From Methanoplanus limicola DSM 2279 (lineage in GTDB: Archaea > Halobacteriota > Methanomicrobia > Methanomicrobiales > Methanomicrobiaceae), in contig NZ_CM001436.1 in assembly GCF_000243255.1 (NCBI RefSeq), forward strand, positions 2,897,175 to 2,961,174: 64,000 bases of DNA. Reading direction: 5' to 3'. Of this stretch, positions 37,209 through 46,589 are shown one piece after another. Both the position numbers and the translations under genes were made by a program. Position 1 is the first letter of the stretch. The number at the start of each line of letters is the position of its first letter. The notes below the pieces were generated by a model. The model had not been told where the DNA came from. It saw only the letters and a program-made list of their open reading frames with translations, and ran no database searches.

Positions 37209-37767
37209 CCTCCACAATTTCACAGATAATATGTGCAACCATTATATGTGCTTCCTGAATCATAGGAGTCACATTTGAAGGTATATTAAGAACAATATCA
37301 GCCAGATCAGAGGTATAATCAGTATTAGACCCAGTAAATAATATCGTGACTGCCCCTTGATCTTTTGCTTTTTCTAATCCAATAATTACAGATTTTGACC
37401 TTCCACTTGTACTAATCCCAATAACTACGTCATTTTTATTGACATAGGCTTCTACCTGACGTGAAAATATTTCATCGAAACTACTGTCATTCCCAATTGC
37501 AGTAAGAATAGAAGTATCAGTTGTGAGGGCCTGTGCAGGAAGACTTCTCCTCCAGAAATTTAATTTATTTATAAATTCAGCTGCAATATGCTGTGAATCT
37601 GCAGCAGAACCACCACACCCAAATAGATATACACAACCATTGCCAGTGTAACAATTTTTTATGTGAGCAGATGATTGTTTTATATTCTCCAATAGTACAT
37701 TATCAGAAATAATTGAATCAATTACTTTTTTATGTTCCAATATGTGATTTATTATTCTTTTATCCAT
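37189..37767 (-). CDS. SIS-domain phosphosugar isomerase (GmhA-like)
   Basis: A 192-residue SIS-domain protein close to GmhA, which converts sedoheptulose-7-phosphate to heptose-7-phosphate. FGCGGSAADSQHIAAEFINK and VVIGISTSGRSKSVIIGLEKAKDQGAVTILFTGSN are the two phosphosugar-binding signatures. Some SIS-only proteins are arabinose-5-phosphate or mannose-6-phosphate isomerases, so the true substrate is open. The preceding transaldolase overlaps its longer GTG start; ATG 37767 is used here. Together with transketolase and transaldolase it may supply an unusual sugar phosphate. Confidence 0.83.
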   Translation of the reverse strand: MDKRIINHILEHKKVIDSIISDNVLLENIKQSSAHIKNCYTGNGCVYLFGCGGSAADSQHIAAEFINKLNFWRRSLPAQALTTDTSILTAIGNDSSFDEIFSRQVEAYVNKNDVVIGISTSGRSKSVIIGLEKAKDQGAVTILFTGSNTDYTSDLADIVLNIPSNVTPMIQEAHIMVAHIICEIVEDDLFER

Positions 37768-37772
37768 AGTAA

Positions 37773-38435
37773 TCACAAATCATTATTAGAATTATTTTTT
37801 ACAGATCTCCAGTCATCCATAAATTTCTGGAGTCCCGCATCCGTAAGATTGTGGTTAAACATTAATGTTAATACATTTGGCGGAACTGTAGCAACATGAG
37901 AACCCGATAATGCTGCATCAAGAACATGCATCGGGTTTCTGATACTGGCAGTAATTATCTCTGAATCAAAATTGTAATTTTCCAGGATTTTGGCAGTTTC
38001 TTTTACTATATTAATACCAGAATATCCAATATCATCCAGTCTTCCGACAAAAATGCTCACGTAAGTTGCACCGGCCTTGGCAGCCAGAAGAGCTTGATTT
38101 GAAGAAAAAATAAGGGTGACATTTGTTTTGACACACATTTCACTCAGTTTTTTGGTTGCTTTTAATCCATCAGGTGTCATCGGAACTTTAACAACAACAT
38201 TATCTGCAATGGAAGATAGTTCTAATGCCTCTTTTATCATTTCATCACAATTTTGACTGATGACTTCAAGGCTGACAGGTCCTTTTACGGTGTCGCAGAT
38301 TTTTTTGAGTAAATCATTCTGGCTGGAACTTTTCATCTCTTTTGCAAGAAGACTTGGGTTTGTTGTAACTCCGTCTATGATATGAGAATATTTTTCGATT
38401 TCATTCAAATTTGCTGTATCAAGAAAAAATTTCAT
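37773..38435 (-). CDS. Transaldolase (fructose-6-P aldolase type)
   Basis: A 220-residue short transaldolase (TalC/FSA type): MKFFLDTANLNEIEKYSHIIDGVTTNPSLLAKE has the family N-terminus; the Schiff-base lysine is in VVVKVPMTPDGLKATKKL. The C-terminal segment contains TYVSIFVGRLDDIGYSGI and HVATVPPNVLTLMF. It transfers a dihydroxyacetone unit between sugar phosphates. As a dedicated copy inside a surface-sugar operon it probably feeds the sugar-acid pathway rather than central metabolism. Confidence 0.9.
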   Translation of the reverse strand: MKFFLDTANLNEIEKYSHIIDGVTTNPSLLAKEMKSSSQNDLLKKICDTVKGPVSLEVISQNCDEMIKEALELSSIADNVVVKVPMTPDGLKATKKLSEMCVKTNVTLIFSSNQALLAAKAGATYVSIFVGRLDDIGYSGINIVKETAKILENYNFDSEIITASIRNPMHVLDAALSGSHVATVPPNVLTLMFNHNLTDAGLQKFMDDWRSVKNNSNNDL

Positions 38436-38441
38436 TTTATA

Positions 38442-39389
38442 TCACCTAAATTTAAGCAGTTCATTTGCTGATTCAATAACCGTCTCTGATGTAAGATTAA
38501 AATGTACAAATAGCTCATCAACTTTCCCCGAAGTTCCGTACATATCATTAACTCCAAGAATCTTCATTGGAACTGGGTAGTTCTGAATTAAGACTTCGGC
38601 TATAGCAGATCCCAAACCACCTATAACATTATGTTCCTCTAATGAGATTACGTGCCCTGTTTCTTTGGCGATATCAATAATCTGTTCTTTATTTAGTGGC
38701 TTAATTGTATGAACATTGATTACTTTTGCCGAAATTCCCTCATTTTCAAGCTTTTTTGCTGCAATAAGAGCTTTTCTTATCATATTACCTGTTGTAAATA
38801 TGGAAATATCAGTTCCGTCTTTTAGGATTGGATATTCTTTTGGATTATATTTGTAATCATCGTCAAAGATCTTAGGAGATTTTCTGCGTGATAATCGGAC
38901 ATAAACCGGACCGTTATAATCTACAGCAAATTCAATTACAGATCGGGTTTCTGCTGGATCTGCGGGTATAATTACATGCATATTTGGAATTGCCCTCATA
39001 ATGGCAATATCCTCAAGTGACTGATGTGTAACCCCGTCCCCACCAAGACTAAGACCAGAATGAGTCATAACCATTTTCACATTTAATTTATCAAGTGCAA
39101 TGGTGTTTCTGATCTGCTCCCATCCTCTTCCGCATCCAAATATTGAAAATGTTGTTACAAAGGGTATTTTTCCACAAAGAGACATCCCGGCAGCAATATC
39201 CAGCATATTTTGCTCAGCAATACCAACATTTATGAATCTATCGGGAAATTTATCCCGGAAAATATCTGTTTTAGTTGAAGAACATAAATCGGCATCCAGA
39301 ACAACAATCTCCTCATTTAATTTACCAAGTTCACATAGTTTATTACCAAAGGCATCTCGATTATTATTACAATTATTTAGATCGTACAT
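38442..39389 (-). CDS. Transketolase, C-terminal subunit
   Basis: A 315-residue half-transketolase with the pyrimidine-binding and C-terminal domains: FINVGIAEQNMLDIAAGMSLCGKIPFVTTFSIF has the catalytic glutamate that activates thiamine diphosphate, and YVRLSRRKSPKI lies later. Its ATG overlaps the stop of the N-terminal subunit gene (TAATG). The split form is usual in archaea; together the two proteins interconvert C5, C6 and C7 sugar phosphates. Confidence 0.92.
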   Translation of the reverse strand: MYDLNNCNNNRDAFGNKLCELGKLNEEIVVLDADLCSSTKTDIFRDKFPDRFINVGIAEQNMLDIAAGMSLCGKIPFVTTFSIFGCGRGWEQIRNTIALDKLNVKMVMTHSGLSLGGDGVTHQSLEDIAIMRAIPNMHVIIPADPAETRSVIEFAVDYNGPVYVRLSRRKSPKIFDDDYKYNPKEYPILKDGTDISIFTTGNMIRKALIAAKKLENEGISAKVINVHTIKPLNKEQIIDIAKETGHVISLEEHNVIGGLGSAIAEVLIQNYPVPMKILGVNDMYGTSGKVDELFVHFNLTSETVIESANELLKFR

Positions 39390-40219
39390 TAGTACCGTCC
39401 CTCCAGATACAAAATGCCTTCTTGTAGTTCTTCTTCTGTCAAAGGTTTGGTGTGATATTCAATTTTATCCTCAATAAACGGAATACCACAACCCTTTACA
39501 GTATTGGCAACTATAAGTGTTGGTTTATTCTTTGATTCATTTGCAAATTTATAAGCATTAAGAAGTTCATCAAAATTATGCCCATTTATCTCAATTATAT
39601 TCCAACCCAGTGACTTCCAGCATGAACTAATATCTCCTAAGGACATTATATCATCAATTGATCCTGTCGATTGCAATTTGTTATTGTCAATAATTACAAC
39701 AAGGTTATCTAATTCATAATGAGCCGCAGACATTGCTGCCTCCCACACCTGACCTTCCTGACACTCACCATCCCCCAACAATACAAAAACACGGTACTTT
39801 TTATTATTCATCTTGCCTGCAAGGGCAATTCCCACAGCAACGGAAATTCCCTGTCCAAGAGAACCGGAAGAACTGTCTAATCCTGGCAAATTATAACTTT
39901 TGACAGGATGGCCCTGTAATCTGCTGTTTAATTGCCTTAATGTTAACAACTCATCAGAATGAAAATAACCTTTTTCTGCAAGAGTGGCATACAATCCCGG
40001 AGCAGCATGGCCTTTACTTAAAATAAATCTGTCTCGGTCGGGATCTGACGGATTACTTGGATCTACATTCATTTCATTAAAATATAATGAAATCAGAATA
40101 TCAACACAGCATAGCGAACTTGAATAATGACCACCACCCACATAAGCAGTCATTTCAATAACTTTTTTACGAATAGATTTTGAGGTATTATTCAAAAACT
40201 TAATATTATTTTCAACCAT
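39389..40219 (-). CDS. Transketolase, N-terminal subunit
   Basis: A 276-residue half-transketolase carrying the thiamine-diphosphate binding domain: GDGECQEGQVWEAAMSAAHYELDNLVVIIDNNK is the GDG-x25-NN motif, and GHAAPGLYATLAEKGYF precedes it. The ATG at 40219 is chosen because AGAGGG lies just upstream; the ATG-less extension to 40249 adds ten unlikely residues. It is the first gene of the minus-strand block. A 103-base divergent region separates it from the dTDP-sugar genes. Confidence 0.92.
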   Translation of the reverse strand: MVENNIKFLNNTSKSIRKKVIEMTAYVGGGHYSSSLCCVDILISLYFNEMNVDPSNPSDPDRDRFILSKGHAAPGLYATLAEKGYFHSDELLTLRQLNSRLQGHPVKSYNLPGLDSSSGSLGQGISVAVGIALAGKMNNKKYRVFVLLGDGECQEGQVWEAAMSAAHYELDNLVVIIDNNKLQSTGSIDDIMSLGDISSCWKSLGWNIIEINGHNFDELLNAYKFANESKNKPTLIVANTVKGCGIPFIEDKIEYHTKPLTEEELQEGILYLEGRY

Positions 40220-40287
40220 TATCCCTCTGATATTTAGAATGGATAACATATAGAAGTTATCTTCTTCACTTAAAAAGTTCCCAACTC

Positions 40288-40304
40288 ATATACTTATATC
40301 TCAT
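40288..40304 (+). promoter_or_regulatory. TATA box of the dTDP-sugar block
   Basis: The sequence CATATACTTATATCTC holds a TATA-like centre about 25 bases before the ATG at 40323, which fits a leaderless archaeal promoter. No ribosome binding site is seen before that ATG. Confidence 0.4.
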
Positions 40305-40322
40305 ATTATCAAATATAATTTA

Positions 40323-41384
40323 ATGAAAGGCCTAATTCTCTCTGGAGGTCATGGAGTAAGACTAAGACCACTTACCCACTCCCAGCAAAAACAGCTAATT
40401 CCTATTGCAAATAAACCAATATTATTCTACGTCATTGAAGACCTTATAGATTCGGGCATAAATGATATTGCAATAATTGTTGGACCAAATAAAGAACAAA
40501 TAATTGAAACTGTTTCTTCAGTAAAATGGGATGCAAAAATATCATACATTTATCAGGATGCTCCAAGAGGACTTGCCCATGCAGTGAAAATTGCAAAGGA
40601 TTTTACCGGAAATGAAAATTTTGTAATGTACCTTGGAGATAATCTTCTAAAAGAGGGAAGCAAAGAATTCGTAGAAGATTTCGTTAAATCCAATGTTGAT
40701 GCCAGCATTCTCCTTACAGAGGTTGAAGATCCTACACAGTATGGAGTTGCTCTTGTGGATGAACAAAACAAAGTCATTGTAAAACTCCTTGAAAAACCAA
40801 AAAACCCACCAACAAATCTTTCAATAGTAGGGATTTACGGATTAACACCAAAGATATATGATGCAATAGAAAATATTACACCATCATGGAGAGGAGAACT
40901 TGAAATTACAGACGCCCTCCACTGGTTGATAGAACAGGATTATACGGTCCGGTATAAAAGAGTTACAGGATGGTGGAAAGATACCGGAATGCCTGAAGAC
41001 ATTATTGATGCAAATAGGCTGGTTCTGGATACAATCAAAACAAATATCAAAGGAGAAATAATTGACAGTACCAAAGCAGGTGAAGTAATAATTGGCGATA
41101 ATTCCATAGTTAAAGGTAATTCAAAGTTATTTGGACCGATGATTATAGGAAAAAACTGTACAATCAATAATTCCATAATAGGGCCTTATACCAGCATAGG
41201 AGATAATTCTACAATTGAAAATACAAATGTTGAAGATTCAATAGTAATGGAGAACGCAAAAATTATAGATATAAATAGAATATCTAAAAGTTTAATTGGT
41301 AAATCAGTCAGCATTAATAAAAACAATAAACAATCAGACGAAATATCTCTAATGATTGGAGACAATTCACAGGTAATATTATGA
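40323..41384 (+). CDS. rmlA: Glucose-1-phosphate thymidylyltransferase, long form
   Basis: A 353-residue nucleotidyltransferase: MKGLILSGGHGVRLRPLTHSQQKQLIPIANKPILFYVIEDL is the RmlA signature, with YLGDNLL metal-binding and VVGIYG later. A C-terminal left-handed beta-helix (hexapeptide turns IIGDNSIVKGNSKLFGPMIIGKNC) makes it the long RmlA type, common in archaea and actinobacteria. It forms dTDP-glucose for the 4,6-dehydratase at 41855. The promoter is a TATA-like box about 25 bases upstream (near 40290-40303), fitting a leaderless transcript. Confidence 0.9.
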   Translation: MKGLILSGGHGVRLRPLTHSQQKQLIPIANKPILFYVIEDLIDSGINDIAIIVGPNKEQIIETVSSVKWDAKISYIYQDAPRGLAHAVKIAKDFTGNENFVMYLGDNLLKEGSKEFVEDFVKSNVDASILLTEVEDPTQYGVALVDEQNKVIVKLLEKPKNPPTNLSIVGIYGLTPKIYDAIENITPSWRGELEITDALHWLIEQDYTVRYKRVTGWWKDTGMPEDIIDANRLVLDTIKTNIKGEIIDSTKAGEVIIGDNSIVKGNSKLFGPMIIGKNCTINNSIIGPYTSIGDNSTIENTNVEDSIVMENAKIIDINRISKSLIGKSVSINKNNKQSDEISLMIGDNSQVIL

Positions 41385-41848
41385 TCGACGGAGTAAACAC
41401 AAAAAACCTAAAATTTCTTCCTGATGAAAGAGGAAGACTAATGGAAATCATGCGCAATGACGAAAAAATATTTGACAATTTTGGTCAGGTATACCTGACA
41501 ACCAATAATCCGGGTGTTGTAAAGGCCTGGCACTACCATAAAATTCAGACAGATTTTGTATGTTGTGTAAAGGGACAGATTAAAGTTGTTCTATATGACA
41601 CAAGGGAAAATTCAGATACTTATAGAGAAGTTAACGAATTCCATATAGGCGATTTCAATCCTATGCTAATTGCTATTCCACCGGGCGTGTATCACGGCTG
41701 GAAATGTATCTCAAATGATGAAGCATTAATTATCAGTATTCCGACAGAACCTTACAACTATGAAAAACCTGATGAATACCGCCTTCCTCCGGACGCTCCT
41801 GACATCCCATACAAATGGATAATGGATTCCGGAAAAATCCACGGGTGA
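41381..41848 (+). CDS. RmlC-type sugar epimerase
   Basis: A 155-residue cupin of the dTDP-4-dehydrorhamnose 3,5-epimerase family, shorter than classical RmlC (about 185 aa). VVKAWHYHKIQTDFVCCVKGQIKVVLYDTRE gives the catalytic histidine region and IAIPPGVYHGWKCISNDEALIISIPTEPYNYEKPDEYRLP the second. The short form also includes related keto-isomerases, so exact reaction is open. Its ATG overlaps the stop of rmlA (ATGA). Rhamnose formation would still need an RmlD; candidates are the epimerase-like genes at 24040 and 46586. Confidence 0.8.
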   Translation: MIDGVNTKNLKFLPDERGRLMEIMRNDEKIFDNFGQVYLTTNNPGVVKAWHYHKIQTDFVCCVKGQIKVVLYDTRENSDTYREVNEFHIGDFNPMLIAIPPGVYHGWKCISNDEALIISIPTEPYNYEKPDEYRLPPDAPDIPYKWIMDSGKIHG

Positions 41849-41854
41849 CATTTT

Positions 41855-42790
41855 ATGAGAATGTTAGTGACCGGGGGTGCTGGTTTTATTGGATCAAATT
41901 TTGTTGAACTCCTCGTAAACCAATATCCAGATGAAGAGATAGCTGTACTTGATAAACTCACTTACGCAGGAAATATAAATTATCTTAAAAATATTAGAGA
42001 GAAAATTGAATTCATACATGGGGACATCTGCAATCCTAATGATATTTTAAAAGCAGGAAAGTGCGATATAATATTCAACTTTGCAGCAGAAACTCATGTT
42101 GACAGATCAATTGAAAACTCAAATAATTTTGTAATTACAGATATTTTAGGTACAAATACACTTCTGGATTATGCATTAAAAAACGACATAGATAGATTTG
42201 TTCAGATCAGCACAGACGAAGTTTATGGCAGTATAAACGCTGGTTCTTTTATTGAAACAGATACTTTTAATCCATCATCCCCGTATTCAGCAAGCAAGGC
42301 TGGTGCCGAGATGCTTGTTTCAGCCTACAATAAAACTTACAGTCTCCCAACAATAATTACAAGAAGTTCAAATAATTATGGCCCACACCAATATCCCGAA
42401 AAATTAATACCGGTATTGATTCTAAAAGCACTGAAGAATGAACCACTCCCAATATACGGAAACGGAAAAAATATCAGGGACTGGATATATGTAGAGGATA
42501 ATTGTAGAGGGATCCTCACTGCCTTTGAAAAAGGAAAAGAAGGTGAAGCATATAATATTGGAGGTGGGTGTGAAAAGCGGAATATCGATATTGCCAAAAT
42601 TATTTTAAAGAGTCTAAATAAACCTGAAAATCTTATTCAGTTTGTTAAAGACAGACCCGGCCATGACTTTAGATATTCTGTAAACTGCGATAAAATAAAA
42701 GATTTGAATTGGAATACAAAATATACTTTTGAAGAAGGCATCCAAAAAACAATAGACTGGTACTTAAGAAATAAGTATATATGGCTTTAG
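41855..42790 (+). CDS. rmlB: dTDP-glucose 4,6-dehydratase
   Basis: An extended SDR of 311 residues. MLVTGGAGFIGSNFVELL, FAAETHVDRSIENSNNFVITDILGTNTLL, STDEVYGSI and YSASKAGAEMLVSAYNKTYSLPTIITRSSNNYGPHQYPEKLIP match RmlB closely. It converts dTDP-glucose to the 4-keto-6-deoxy intermediate. The gene ends exactly where the convergent GT2 gene ends (stop codons at 42788-42790 and 42791-42793, no gap). Confidence 0.93.
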   Translation: MRMLVTGGAGFIGSNFVELLVNQYPDEEIAVLDKLTYAGNINYLKNIREKIEFIHGDICNPNDILKAGKCDIIFNFAAETHVDRSIENSNNFVITDILGTNTLLDYALKNDIDRFVQISTDEVYGSINAGSFIETDTFNPSSPYSASKAGAEMLVSAYNKTYSLPTIITRSSNNYGPHQYPEKLIPVLILKALKNEPLPIYGNGKNIRDWIYVEDNCRGILTAFEKGKEGEAYNIGGGCEKRNIDIAKIILKSLNKPENLIQFVKDRPGHDFRYSVNCDKIKDLNWNTKYTFEEGIQKTIDWYLRNKYIWL

Positions 42791-43591
42791 TCAGCCCTTA
42801 TGAATTAGAGATTTTAATTTCAAATTAAACATTTTTAGATATAATACTAAAACTCTTAAAGGATGCTTTAAAAAAATATTTTCTCCCTTATTTCTCCAAA
42901 AAGAATGTATGTTCCATAATTCAGCAATCATCTGATCAATTTTTTTATAGGTAAAACTCTGATAGTGATCGCGATAATATAGTAAAGATTCATTAATGTA
43001 GTCAATCTGACAGATTTTAGAAATCCGGAGTAATAATTCTAAATCCTCACATAATCTGTAATCAGAATTAAAACCTCCGACCCTGTTCATTACTGAGCGG
43101 CGAACCATAACAGTAGATATTCCAATAAAATTAAAATAAAGAAGATCATCAAAAATAAAACCCTTTTTTAATGCGGAATCTTCAAAAATCTTATTTTTAG
43201 TAATATTATCATTATTATCAATTATTGAATAATTAGAATAAACAAGGCAGACATCCGGATTTTTAATTAAAAAACTACACTGCTTCTCTAATTTGGTCTT
43301 TTCAAAGCAATCATCCTGATCTAAAAAGGAAATATAATCAGATTCAGAAAGTTTTATTCCAAGGTTTCTGGCATTGCTTACCCCTCCATTAGCAGTATTA
43401 TAAACTCTGATTTTATTTCCAAGTTTTAAAATATAATCATGTAAAATATCAGAACTTCTGTCAGTAGAACCATCATTTACAACGATTATTTCCCACTCTT
43501 TGAAAGACTGATTTATAACACTCTCAATTGTTTTCCCGATATATTGCTGACCATTATATACAGGAATTATTACACTTACTTTAGGAGCCAT
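42791..43591 (-). CDS. Family 2 glycosyltransferase
   Basis: A 266-residue GT-A glycosyltransferase. VSVIIPVYNGQQYIGKTIESVINQSFKEWEIIVVNDGSTDRS is the typical N-terminus, DYISFLDQDDCFEKTKL supplies the DxD metal-binding motif, and a C-terminal amphipathic region follows. No membrane span is clear, so it works at the cytosolic side. It starts two bases before the end of the aminotransferase upstream on the same strand. Confidence 0.88.
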   Translation of the reverse strand: MAPKVSVIIPVYNGQQYIGKTIESVINQSFKEWEIIVVNDGSTDRSSDILHDYILKLGNKIRVYNTANGGVSNARNLGIKLSESDYISFLDQDDCFEKTKLEKQCSFLIKNPDVCLVYSNYSIIDNNDNITKNKIFEDSALKKGFIFDDLLYFNFIGISTVMVRRSVMNRVGGFNSDYRLCEDLELLLRISKICQIDYINESLLYYRDHYQSFTYKKIDQMIAELWNIHSFWRNKGENIFLKHPLRVLVLYLKMFNLKLKSLIHKG

Positions 43592-43592
43592 A

Positions 43593-44720
43593 TTATTTGT
43601 TTAATATCTTCATACCTTCACAGACAACATCAATTACTCGTTGAATATTCCCACCAGTAATATCAGGAAACAATGGAAGAGTAATAATTTTTTCATAAAT
43701 TTCTTCTGTTACAGGGAGATCTACATTATCAGATTTATAGTACGAAAACAGATGACTCGGAATATAATGAACACCACAACCAACACCCTTACTATTGAGA
43801 TACTCCATAAGTTTGTCACGGTTATTATCAATGAGCATTACATAAGTAAATAAACCAATATCATTATAGTTATCATTTCTCAATATTGTAATTCCTTTGA
43901 TATTTGAAAATGCAGCATCATATCTCTTTGCAGCAAATATTTTTCTTTCATTCATCTTTTTAAATTTCTCAATCTGAACTAGACCAATAGCTGCATTTAT
44001 ATTGCTCATATGATAGCGGTATCCCTGTGTCACCACATCATAAAACCAGCTCCTCTCATTTTTATACCTGCTCCAGGTATCCTTATCAATACCAAGAATT
44101 CTTTTCTGCTGGATTATTTCCAATAAATTATCATCCTGAAAAACAACGGCTCCGCCTTCACCACAGGTAATATTTTTAATCGGATCAAAACTGAAACATG
44201 CAATATCTGAAAAAGAACCTATTTTTTTCCCATCATAAGAAGAACCAAATGCATGTGCAGCATCTTCAATAACCCTCAGATTATTTTCAGATGCAATTTT
44301 ATTTATAATATTCATATCACATGGTAAACCACGATAATGAACAGGCATAATAACTTTTGTTTTTTCAGTAATTTTATTCTTAATTTCACTGGGATCAATA
44401 TTCAGATCTTCTCTTCTGACATCACAAAAAACCGGTTTTGCTCCGGTTGCTGATATTGCCTGAATAGTTGATATAAACGTAAATGATGGAACTAAAACCT
44501 CATCTCCTTTTGAAATACCAATACTCTCAAGCGCAAGATGAAGCGCGGTAGTTCCGGTATTTGTACACACTACGTTTTTAGCAGAAATAAAATCTTTTAG
44601 CTTTTCTTCAAAGTCATAGACCAGTGAACCCATTCCCAGCCATCCACTTTCGAAAACAGGTTTTATTGCATTTAGCTCATCATCCCCCAAGGAAGGACGT
44701 GATACAGGGATAATATCCAT
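43593..44720 (-). CDS. DegT/DnrJ/EryC1 family aminotransferase
   Basis: A 375-residue PLP-dependent sugar aminotransferase. NTGTTALHLALESIGISKGDEVLVPSFTFISTIQAI, VIEDAAHAFGSSYDGKKIGSFSDIACFSFDPIKNITCGEGGAV (with the Schiff-base lysine) and a C-terminal substrate loop are standard. It probably aminates a dTDP-4-keto or 3-keto sugar made by the neighbouring RmlA-RmlB pair. Its start faces the divergent methyltransferase-like gene at 44813. Confidence 0.9.
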   Translation of the reverse strand: MDIIPVSRPSLGDDELNAIKPVFESGWLGMGSLVYDFEEKLKDFISAKNVVCTNTGTTALHLALESIGISKGDEVLVPSFTFISTIQAISATGAKPVFCDVRREDLNIDPSEIKNKITEKTKVIMPVHYRGLPCDMNIINKIASENNLRVIEDAAHAFGSSYDGKKIGSFSDIACFSFDPIKNITCGEGGAVVFQDDNLLEIIQQKRILGIDKDTWSRYKNERSWFYDVVTQGYRYHMSNINAAIGLVQIEKFKKMNERKIFAAKRYDAAFSNIKGITILRNDNYNDIGLFTYVMLIDNNRDKLMEYLNSKGVGCGVHYIPSHLFSYYKSDNVDLPVTEEIYEKIITLPLFPDITGGNIQRVIDVVCEGMKILNK

Positions 44721-44812
44721 ATATTATTGAACACACTATATTAAATCAATCTTTTTATTTACATCAAGAATCATTATTAAGTCATAATAATAATCAATTA
44801 AAGAGAATTTAG

Positions 44813-45574
44813 ATGAAATTTAAAATGTATACACTTGAACACAAATCAGAATACTTGAATTCAAATATCTTAAATGAAAGATTTTCAAAAGAGGAAATAA
44901 ATAACGTATCCAATATGGAAGGATATTACGAAATAAATAGTTATGAATCATTATTATATAATTTTTTATCAAAACAATCAATTAAATTGTGCACAATACC
45001 TTATCTCGTTCAGAGAATAGAGGATAATAATTATAACAACATATTATCTCTTGGTTCAGGAAGTTGTGTCATTGAACATCTACTAAGTTATTCTACTTCA
45101 GATGAGTGTAATATTTTTGCTACAGATTTTAATCAAGTGCACATATCATTATCTCAAAGATACTTTAAAAATATTTTTTCAGAGAATTTTGACTTCTTCA
45201 CGGACAATATTAAATACCTTTCCAACAAATACAACACAATCTTTGATATAGCCTATTTCCAAAATTCAGCTTATGTAATGGATGATTCAGAATTCATTAA
45301 ACTATTGATTCAATTAAAAAATGAAGGAGTCCAAGAAATTATTGATTTTAGAACATCAATCCCCATAATTAGTTACCCAAAGATAATTGGTGGTGCATTA
45401 AAAAGAAATCTAATTACAAATTATTCAAAAGACAACAAATATTTTGGAAAATTCCATGGATATCAGAGAAGCGGAACGAACATCAAGAAATTATATGATA
45501 AAGCGGGTTTTAAATTGGAAAGAGTAGACAAAATCAAACCATACACATTTACAGCTATAATAAAACCTGATTAA
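44813..45574 (+). CDS. Putative SAM-dependent methyltransferase
   Basis: A 253-residue protein with a weak class I methyltransferase pattern: YNNILSLGSGSCVIEHLLSY (motif I), ECNIFATDFNQVHISLSQRYF (motif II), FDIAYFQNSAYVMDDSEFIKLL. The rest is unrecognised. The coding sequence is very A/T-rich and uses many rare-looking codons, unlike core genes. An 85-base gap separates it from the dehydrogenase gene. Confidence 0.6.
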   Translation: MKFKMYTLEHKSEYLNSNILNERFSKEEINNVSNMEGYYEINSYESLLYNFLSKQSIKLCTIPYLVQRIEDNNYNNILSLGSGSCVIEHLLSYSTSDECNIFATDFNQVHISLSQRYFKNIFSENFDFFTDNIKYLSNKYNTIFDIAYFQNSAYVMDDSEFIKLLIQLKNEGVQEIIDFRTSIPIISYPKIIGGALKRNLITNYSKDNKYFGKFHGYQRSGTNIKKLYDKAGFKLERVDKIKPYTFTAIIKPD

Positions 45575-45659
45575 CATTTGTTATTTAAAAGAATTAACTT
45601 GATGAAAAGCGATATTACATATTATTGCCTATTGAAAATTATAGAATATTATTGTTACC

Positions 45660-46589
45660 ATGAAGCCAAAAATCGCAATTACAATAAGAAACATTGATTC
45701 TTCTTATTGTTTATTCAATAAAATTAAAGAGAATTTTGACTTGAATTACATAAATATTACTAATAAAAGACTTTCAGAAGAAGAAGTTATCAGTGCAATT
45801 AAGGAAGCCGAAGTTGCTATTGCCGGAACTGAGCCATACAATAAAAATGTTTTAAACTCAACAGATAAGTTAAAAGTAATATCACGTGTAGGTGTTGGCC
45901 TTGACAATATTGACCTCAATACAGCTTCAGATAAAAATATAATAATATGCAATACCCCAAATGCTCCAACCCAGGCAGTTGCCGAACATACAATTGCATT
46001 AATCCTTGATATTTGCAAAAATATTGTGACCTATAATCTCAAAGACAATAGAATCAGTGCAAACACCTTTATCGGAAAACTGCTCTCCGGAAAAACCATT
46101 GGAATTATTGGTCTTGGAAGAATTGGTCGTACGGTTGGAAAACTTCTTTCAGCCTTCGGATGTGAAATTGGCTACTATGATCCTTATCTTAAGGAGAAAG
46201 AAACTTACAATGGCTGGATAAATTACTCCTCAATAGATGAACTGCTTGAAAAATCCGACATTGTTACTTTACATATGCCGCCCAAAGATGACAAATCGCC
46301 AATATTAGACAAAAAATCTTTTGAGCACTTCAAAAAAGGTGCAATATTAATCAATACCGCAAGAAGTTCACTGATTGATGAAAAAGCATTCCTTGACGCA
46401 ATTGATAAAGGAATTATTACAGGTGCAGGTCTTGACGTATATGATACTATAATAGAGGATCAGATACAAAATTATCCTCAGATTATACTAACTCCGCATG
46501 TTGCTTCCAATACGAAAGAATCACGCGAAGAAATGGAAAAAGAAGCAATTGAAAATTTAATAAATGCATTTAAAGGAATTAATCCATGA
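45660..46589 (+). CDS. D-2-hydroxyacid dehydrogenase (SerA-like)
   Basis: A 309-residue NAD-dependent dehydrogenase of the D-isomer-specific 2-hydroxyacid family. VISRVGVGLDNIDLNTASDKNIIICNTP, the Rossmann motif IIGLGRIGRTVGKLL, GAILINTARSSLIDEKAFLDAI (catalytic Arg) and PQIILTPHVASNTKESREEME (catalytic His) are intact. It lacks the extra C-terminal domain of serine-pathway SerA. Within this block it may oxidise or reduce a keto-acid precursor of the ulosonic acid. It overlaps the next gene by 4 bases (ATGA). Confidence 0.85.
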   Translation: MKPKIAITIRNIDSSYCLFNKIKENFDLNYINITNKRLSEEEVISAIKEAEVAIAGTEPYNKNVLNSTDKLKVISRVGVGLDNIDLNTASDKNIIICNTPNAPTQAVAEHTIALILDICKNIVTYNLKDNRISANTFIGKLLSGKTIGIIGLGRIGRTVGKLLSAFGCEIGYYDPYLKEKETYNGWINYSSIDELLEKSDIVTLHMPPKDDKSPILDKKSFEHFKKGAILINTARSSLIDEKAFLDAIDKGIITGAGLDVYDTIIEDQIQNYPQIILTPHVASNTKESREEMEKEAIENLINAFKGINP

